Positions 58,492-64,000 of a DNA stretch of 64,000 bases are shown piece by piece. Each line of letters starts with the position of its first letter. Position 1 is the first letter of the stretch. The notes beneath the pieces were generated by a model. That model searched no databases. It saw only the letters and a list, made by a program, of their open reading frames with translations, and was not told where the DNA came from. The position numbers and the translations under genes are program-made. Source of the DNA: Massilia sp. W12 (GTDB lineage Bacteria; Pseudomonadota; Gammaproteobacteria; Burkholderiales; Burkholderiaceae_D); contig NZ_CP147776.1 in NCBI RefSeq assembly GCF_037300705.1, positions 3,720,001 to 3,784,000 of the forward strand. Direction: 5' to 3'.

Positions 58492-59007
58492 TCATTTCCC
58501 TTTCGGCTGCCGCACCTCCAATTCAGCCGGTCTTTCGTCAAACAGGATGCGGGTGGCGAATTTGGCGCGCTTCATCGGAAACCGGGAATGGAAATTGCGC
58601 ACATTGCCGCTGCCTGAAATGGCGCGCCGCACAAATTGATAGTAAGCGTCCATATCCAGCACATGAATCACCAGGAAATAGTCATACTCGCCGGAAACAA
58701 AATAACACTGCATCACTTCCGTTTCCTTTTTCATCTGCGCTTCAAAGGCTTGCATGTATTCATCCGCCTGATTCGCCAGGGACACTTCAAGGAACACAAG
58801 CAAGCCATAACCCAGCGCAAACGGGTCAACCAGGGCGCAATCGGCAGCGATCACGCCAGCCTCGCGCAGCATGCGGATGCGGCGCAGGCAGGTCGGTTGC
58901 GAGATATGACACTTTTCCGCCAATTCGCGGGTCGGTGTCAAGTTGTCCTTCTGCAACAGATTCAAGAGTTTGCGGTCAATTTTGTCCAGTAAAAGCTTTT
59001 TATTCAT
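58492..59007 (-). CDS. Lrp/AsnC family transcriptional regulator
   Basis: This 171-residue regulator has an N-terminal winged-helix (about 5-62: LLDKIDRKLLNLLQKDNLTPTREL, ISQPTCLRRIRMLREAGVI) and a C-terminal RAM ligand-binding domain (about 72-150, LLVFLEVSLANQ, FVSGEYDYFLVIHVLDMDAY). It is divergent from the branched-chain amino-acid binding-protein gene, separated by 155 bases, and Lrp-type proteins classically control such genes in response to amino acids, so regulation of that gene is likely. Confidence 0.93.
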   Translation of the reverse strand: MNKKLLLDKIDRKLLNLLQKDNLTPTRELAEKCHISQPTCLRRIRMLREAGVIAADCALVDPFALGYGLLVFLEVSLANQADEYMQAFEAQMKKETEVMQCYFVSGEYDYFLVIHVLDMDAYYQFVRRAISGSGNVRNFHSRFPMKRAKFATRILFDERPAELEVRQPKGK

Positions 59008-59162
59008 AGGAAATTTTTAAGAAAAGGCAAAAATCCGAGTGAAAACACTTTGCTTTGCTTTTTTTCTGTTGTACCTTTTGCGATGTTCAAAAATTTGAAT
59101 ACGTAGTGTCGCATCAACCAATGCTTCGCGCCTACGGCTTTTTAAAACCAAGGAGGATGTGT

Positions 59163-60311
59163 ATGCAGTTCAAGACAGCTTTGATTCCGGTGGCAGGCGT
59201 GCTCGCCCTGGCTTTCGCCGGCAGCGCCAGCGCTCAGGAAGTCGTCAAAATCGGCCACGTAGGCCCGATCTCCGGCGCGATTGCTCACCTGGGCAAGGAT
59301 AACGAAAACGGCGCCAAAATGGCGATCGATGAACTGAATGCCAAGGGTGTCACCATCGGCGGCAAAAAAGTGAAATTCGAATTGGTGCCGGAAGATGATG
59401 CAGCAGATCCGAAGCAAGGCACTACCGTGGCGCAAAAACTGGTTGACGCCAAAGTCAACGGCGTGATCGGTCACTTGAATTCCGGCACCACCATCCCGGC
59501 CTCGAAGATTTACAACGATGCCGGCATCGTGCAAATCTCCCCGTCCGCAACCAACCCGAAATACACCCAACAAGGCTTCAAAGGCGCTTTCCGCGTGGTC
59601 GCCAATGACGGCCAGCTGGGCGGCACCCTGGGCCGTTACGCTGTGCAAATCAATAAAGCGAAGAAAATCGCTGTGATTGACGACCGCACCGCATATGGTC
59701 AAGGCGTGGCGGAAGAGTTCATCAAAGGCGTGAAATCCAAAGGCGCTTCTGCTGAAATCGTGGCGACCCAATACACCAACGACAAAGCAACCGACTTCAA
59801 CGCGATTCTGACCGCGATCAAAGCCAAGAGCCCGGATCTGGTGTTCTTCGGCGGTATGGACGCTGTGGCAGGCCCGATGCTGCGTCAAATGAAACAGCTG
59901 GGCATCAACGCCAAATTCATGGGCGGCGACGGCATCTGCACCGACAAACTGGCTGAACTGGCGGCAGACGCGATGGCCGACGGTCAAGTGGTGTGCGCGG
60001 AAGCCGGCGGTGTGGAAGATTCCGGCAAGAAAGCCATGGATGATTTCCGCGCTGCTTACAAGAAAAAGTTCAACACCGACGTGCAAATCTACGCACCGTA
60101 TGTGTATGACTCCGTGATGGTGATGGTTGAGGCGATGAAAAAAGCCAATTCCGCTGACCCGGCGAAATACCTGCCGGTGCTGGCCAAGATCCAGTACAAA
60201 GGCGTGACCGGCAATATCGCTTTTGACGCTAAAGGCGACATCAAAGACGGCACCCTGACCCTGTACACCTACAAGGGCGGCAAGCGCACTGTGCTGACCG
60301 TGACCAAGTAA
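59163..60311 (+). CDS. branched-chain amino-acid ABC transporter substrate-binding protein
   Basis: This 382-residue periplasmic binding protein has a signal peptide (about 1-22, ASA/QE), then VVKIGHVGPISGAIAHLGKDNENGAKMAIDEL (shown here only in part), FELVPEDDAADPKQG, VNGVIGHLNSGTTIPAS and IAVIDDRTAYGQGVAEEF, all typical of LivJ/LivK proteins. AGGAGG stands 6 bases before the ATG. Permease and ATPase genes are not in the window, so this is an orphan binding protein here. The divergent Lrp gene is the likely regulator. A stem-loop pair at 60325-60383 ends the transcript. Confidence 0.93.
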   Translation: MQFKTALIPVAGVLALAFAGSASAQEVVKIGHVGPISGAIAHLGKDNENGAKMAIDELNAKGVTIGGKKVKFELVPEDDAADPKQGTTVAQKLVDAKVNGVIGHLNSGTTIPASKIYNDAGIVQISPSATNPKYTQQGFKGAFRVVANDGQLGGTLGRYAVQINKAKKIAVIDDRTAYGQGVAEEFIKGVKSKGASAEIVATQYTNDKATDFNAILTAIKAKSPDLVFFGGMDAVAGPMLRQMKQLGINAKFMGGDGICTDKLAELAADAMADGQVVCAEAGGVEDSGKKAMDDFRAAYKKKFNTDVQIYAPYVYDSVMVMVEAMKKANSADPAKYLPVLAKIQYKGVTGNIAFDAKGDIKDGTLTLYTYKGGKRTVLTVTK

Positions 60312-60324
60312 TTCAGTTCAGGCC

Positions 60325-60346
60325 ATGCCCCCTGCAACGGGGGCAT
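60325..60346. terminator. stem-loop of the livK-type/cytochrome intergenic region
   Basis: ATGCCCCC/GGGGGCAT form a perfect 8-bp stem with loop TGCAAC. It is followed by A7, so as a terminator it would serve the minus strand only in part; it precedes a second stem. Confidence 0.5.
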
Positions 60347-60383
60347 AAAAAAAGGCAGCGGCATGCAAGCCGGCTGCCTTTTT
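60347..60383. terminator. bidirectional intrinsic terminator
   Basis: A7 followed by GGCAGC...GCTGCC and T5 forms a hairpin usable on both strands, between the convergent binding-protein and cytochrome genes. Confidence 0.8.
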
Positions 60384-60398
60384 CTTTGGCTGTACGCT

Positions 60399-60698
60399 TT
60401 ATTTCTGCGCCAGAATCCACTTGGTCAGGGTGCGCGCTTCAGCTTCGCTTACCTGTGTATTCGCCGGCATCGGCACTGCGCCCCAAACGCCGGAACCGCC
60501 TTTGATGATTTTTTGCGCCAGCTTGGCTTCCGCATCTTTCTGGCCGGCATATTTGGCGGCGATATCTTTAAAGGCCGGGCCGACCACTTTGTTTGCCACG
60601 GCATGACAAGCCATGCAATTTTTGGCCTTGGCCAAATCAGGATTGGCAGAAGCTGCGGCGCTGGCGCTCAGCAGCAGACAGAACAACAACTTTTTCAT
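60399..60698 (-). CDS. cytochrome c551/c552-type monoheme cytochrome
   Basis: This 99-residue periplasmic protein has a signal peptide (about 1-19, ASA/NP), the heme motif CMACH near residue 28 and the axial Met in VPMPANTQVSEAEARTLTKWIL, all typical of cytochrome c551/c552 of betaproteobacteria. The frame is open to 60824, but GGAGAG before ATG 60696-60698 and the signal peptide fix the start. It likely shuttles electrons to a terminal oxidase or nitrite reductase. Confidence 0.94.
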   Translation of the reverse strand: MKKLLFCLLLSASAAASANPDLAKAKNCMACHAVANKVVGPAFKDIAAKYAGQKDAEAKLAQKIIKGGSGVWGAVPMPANTQVSEAEARTLTKWILAQK

Positions 60699-60835
60699 CT
60701 TTCTCTCCAAAAGTTTCAAGCAAAGAAGATTGTAGCCGGTTTGCGTCAGACTTGCTGTGCGCAGTTCCCGCCCGCATGTGTGGCGCAGTTTGACCAAATT
60801 CCGCTTTGCCCCTATGCTGCGCACAGGAGGACATC

Positions 60836-61069
60836 ATGTTTTTGATCATTATCACTTTGGCCCTTGCGGGCTTGAAATACTTTGAAGTCTGGCGTTTTGC
60901 CGAAATGAGCTGGTGGTGGGTCATAGGCGCGTTTGCGCTGACCTTTGTCTGGTTCGAATTTATCGAAAAAACGCTCGGTCTGGATAAGAAAAAAGCGCAT
61001 GACGATTTTGAAAAAATCCGCGCTGAACGCATCAAGAAAGAATTCGAGCGCAACAACAAGAAGCGCTGA
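60836..61069 (+). CDS. TIGR04438 family Trp-rich small membrane protein
   Basis: This 77-residue protein has two hydrophobic segments (about 2-15 and 22-42) with a Trp cluster (FEVWRFAEMSWWWVIGAFALTFVWFEF) and a charged Lys/Glu/Arg C-terminal tail, as in the TIGR04438 small Trp-rich family of betaproteobacteria. AGGAGG at 60825-60830 lies 5 bases before ATG 60836. The role is unknown. A stem-loop follows at 61066. Confidence 0.9.
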   Translation: MFLIIITLALAGLKYFEVWRFAEMSWWWVIGAFALTFVWFEFIEKTLGLDKKKAHDDFEKIRAERIKKEFERNNKKR

Positions 61070-61094
61070 AGACAGGCCCAAGACCTGTCTTCAG
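61066..61094. terminator. stem-loop between convergent Trp-rich gene and ilvD
   Basis: CTGAAGACAGG (61066-61076) and CCTGTCTTCAG (61084-61094) form a perfect 11-bp stem with a 7-base loop. It overlaps the stop codon of the small gene. No T-run follows, so termination efficiency is uncertain. Confidence 0.55.
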
Positions 61095-61101
61095 CCTGGC
61101 C

Positions 61102-62790
<1,689 letters not shown>

Positions 62791-62879
62791 CGTGAATTCT
62801 CCAAAAAAATGACACGCATACTGCCCTGAGGCCGGCAGAGGCAAGCTGATGCTGCGCCCAGCATAGCGGCGCCTCATTC

Positions 62880-62905
62880 AGTTGTAAAATATATTTTTCT
62901 CAACT
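62880..62905. promoter_or_regulatory. candidate LysR-type operator between ilvD and the LysR gene
   Basis: AGTTG (62880-62884) and CAACT (62901-62905) form an inverted repeat around an AT-rich centre in the 137-base divergent spacer. Such spaced, AT-centred inverted repeats are typical of LysR-type regulator binding sites. Confidence 0.4.
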
Positions 62906-62927
62906 CTGTAATACATTTCACATATCA

Positions 62928-63881
62928 ATGAGTCTCGACCTGAAGAGTCTGAAGTATTTTGTCGCAGTCGCGGAAGAATTGCATTTCGCGCGCGCCGCCG
63001 CACGGCTGGCAATGACCCAGCCGCCACTCTCACAAGCGATTCTGGCGCTGGAACAGGATCTGGGGCAGGCGCTGTTTATCCGCAACAAACGTCAGGTGCG
63101 CTTGAGCGCCGCCGGCGCCGCTTTATTGCCGCATGCGCGCGAGTTGCTGGCGCAGGCGGCGCAATTGCCGCAGATTGCCGCGCGCGCCGCCGCCGGTAAT
63201 CTGGGCCGGCTGCGGTTGTCCTTTGTCAGCATTGCTGATTACAGCCTGCTGCCGCCACTGCTGGCGCGCTTGCATCAATCCTGTGGCGAAGTCGAGGTCA
63301 GTCTGCGCGAAGCCACCACTGATTTGCAACTGGAAGCGCTGTTGCGCCAGGAAACCGATGCCGCGCTATTGCTCGGCCCACTGCCGCCGGCCGCCGCCGC
63401 AGTTCTGCACTACCGGCCACTGTTGCGTGAAAATCTGCTGCTGGCCTACCCTGCTGCGCTGGCGGGCCAATTGCCGCAAGGGGATGCGCAAGCGATTTTG
63501 CAAGCGGCGGCGCAAACACTGCCGCTGATTATCTTCCCGCGCCAGGTGGCGCCATTGCTGCATGATTTGATCCTGTCCTGTTTTGCGCAAGCACGCGCCA
63601 CTCCGGTGAGCGGGCAGCAGGCAATTCAAATGCAAACCATCGTCAGCCTGGTCTCGGCAGGTCTGGGCATGGCCCTGGCCCCGGCCTCATTGGCGCAATT
63701 GCAACGCACCGGCGTCGCTTATTTGCCATTGCCAGGCTTAGCGGCGCAAGTCGAAAGCGGCCTGGCCTGGCGGCAAGATCAACAAAATCCATTGTTGGCC
63801 CGTTTAGCCCGGATCGCCACAGAAAGCGCAATCGACGTGGCGCGCCAATTCGCTGCTACCATCACAGCTGTCACCGATTAA
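62928..63881 (+). CDS. LysR family transcriptional regulator
   Basis: This 317-residue regulator has a winged helix-turn-helix at the N-terminus (about 3-62: LKSLKYFVAVAEELHFARAAARL, QPPLSQAILALEQDLGQALF) and a LysR substrate-binding domain (about 90-300). It is divergent from ilvD across 137 bases, which suggests it regulates ilvD. The next gene, lgt, starts 12 bases after its stop and may be co-transcribed. Confidence 0.92.
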   Translation: MSLDLKSLKYFVAVAEELHFARAAARLAMTQPPLSQAILALEQDLGQALFIRNKRQVRLSAAGAALLPHARELLAQAAQLPQIAARAAAGNLGRLRLSFVSIADYSLLPPLLARLHQSCGEVEVSLREATTDLQLEALLRQETDAALLLGPLPPAAAAVLHYRPLLRENLLLAYPAALAGQLPQGDAQAILQAAAQTLPLIIFPRQVAPLLHDLILSCFAQARATPVSGQQAIQMQTIVSLVSAGLGMALAPASLAQLQRTGVAYLPLPGLAAQVESGLAWRQDQQNPLLARLARIATESAIDVARQFAATITAVTD

Positions 63882-63893
63882 AGAGGACTTTGC

Positions 63894-64000
63894 ATGCTGC
63901 TTCATCCGCAACCCGATCCCGTCGCCATCGCACTTGGCCCATTGAAAGTGCATTGGTATGGGCTGATGTATCTGGCCGCCTTTATGCTGTTTTTATTCAT
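63894..64000 (+). CDS. lgt: prolipoprotein diacylglyceryl transferase, cut by window edge
   Basis: The first 35 codons read [20 protein letters not shown] then [15 protein letters not shown], the typical N-terminus of Lgt, an inner-membrane enzyme that attaches diacylglycerol to lipobox Cys of lipoproteins. GAGGA precedes the ATG. Only the start lies in the window, so the rest is not assessed. Two lipoprotein substrates are visible in this window. Confidence 0.85.
   Translation, partial: MLLHPQPDPVAIALGPLKVHWYGLMYLAAFMLFLF

Overview
The window looks like a chromosomal segment of a betaproteobacterium, most likely order Burkholderiales and possibly Oxalobacteraceae. The reasons are gene content (a DUF1841 protein, a TIGR04438 Trp-rich small protein, an RnfB-like ferredoxin joined to nth, ilvD/LysR/lgt in a row, several small c-type cytochromes) and a moderately high GC composition. 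The family placement is inference. I see no rRNA, tRNA, insertion sequence, integrase or CRISPR array. About 60 genes are present; the first (HPt protein) and the last (lgt) are cut by the window edges.

Layout. 1-3315 (minus strand): a phosphorelay cluster of a hybrid kinase, a single-domain receiver and an HPt protein. 3508-8769: upp, a GST, a large Ig-repeat lipoprotein, a RutE-type nitroreductase and a DUF1841 protein. 8829-9503: two tandem monoheme cytochromes c. 9787-12455: a MoxR ATPase / GNAT / CoxE-like VWA operon. 12537-19611: a small membrane protein, a multicopper oxidase with Thr-Pro linkers, a SOUL protein, a secreted hypothetical, an AmpG-like permease and a thioesterase. 19636-24092: a large acidic unknown protein, a ferredoxin, a GFA-GNAT pair and an unknown protein. 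24124-29489: a flavodiiron-like ODP protein overlapping an MCP-tip-like protein, downstream of a 1311-residue propeller sensor kinase. 29784-37246: DUF2785, psd, a two-gene unknown cassette with its own promoter, VOC, DUF1348, a MetA-pathway-type outer membrane protein, an MBL hydrolase, a periplasmic glutathione peroxidase and DUF2059. 37466-45316: a CBM9/DUF5916-like protein, gltJKL without an adjacent gltI, and a 2,4-dienoyl-CoA reductase fused to an NTF2-like domain, divergent from a PadR regulator with two palindromic operators between them. 45313-58116: several exported proteins (two hypotheticals, a beta-propeller lipoprotein, a Zn-PLC-like protein with Ig modules, a carboxypeptidase-regulatory-like protein), a LysR regulator, and RnfB-like/nth. 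58492-64000: Lrp, a Liv-type binding protein, cytochrome c551-type, the Trp-rich protein, ilvD, LysR and the start of lgt.

Functional themes are redox and respiration (five c-type or ferredoxin-like proteins, a multicopper oxidase), signal transduction (two large histidine kinases and a probable di-iron oxygen-sensing chemotaxis-like pair), a large cell-surface and lipoprotein repertoire, and amino-acid uptake and synthesis (gltJKL, livK, ilvD). The most interesting items are the ODP/MCP-like pair, the reductase-NTF2 fusion with its PadR operator region, and the unrecognised AT-richer two-gene cassette at 31617-32735.
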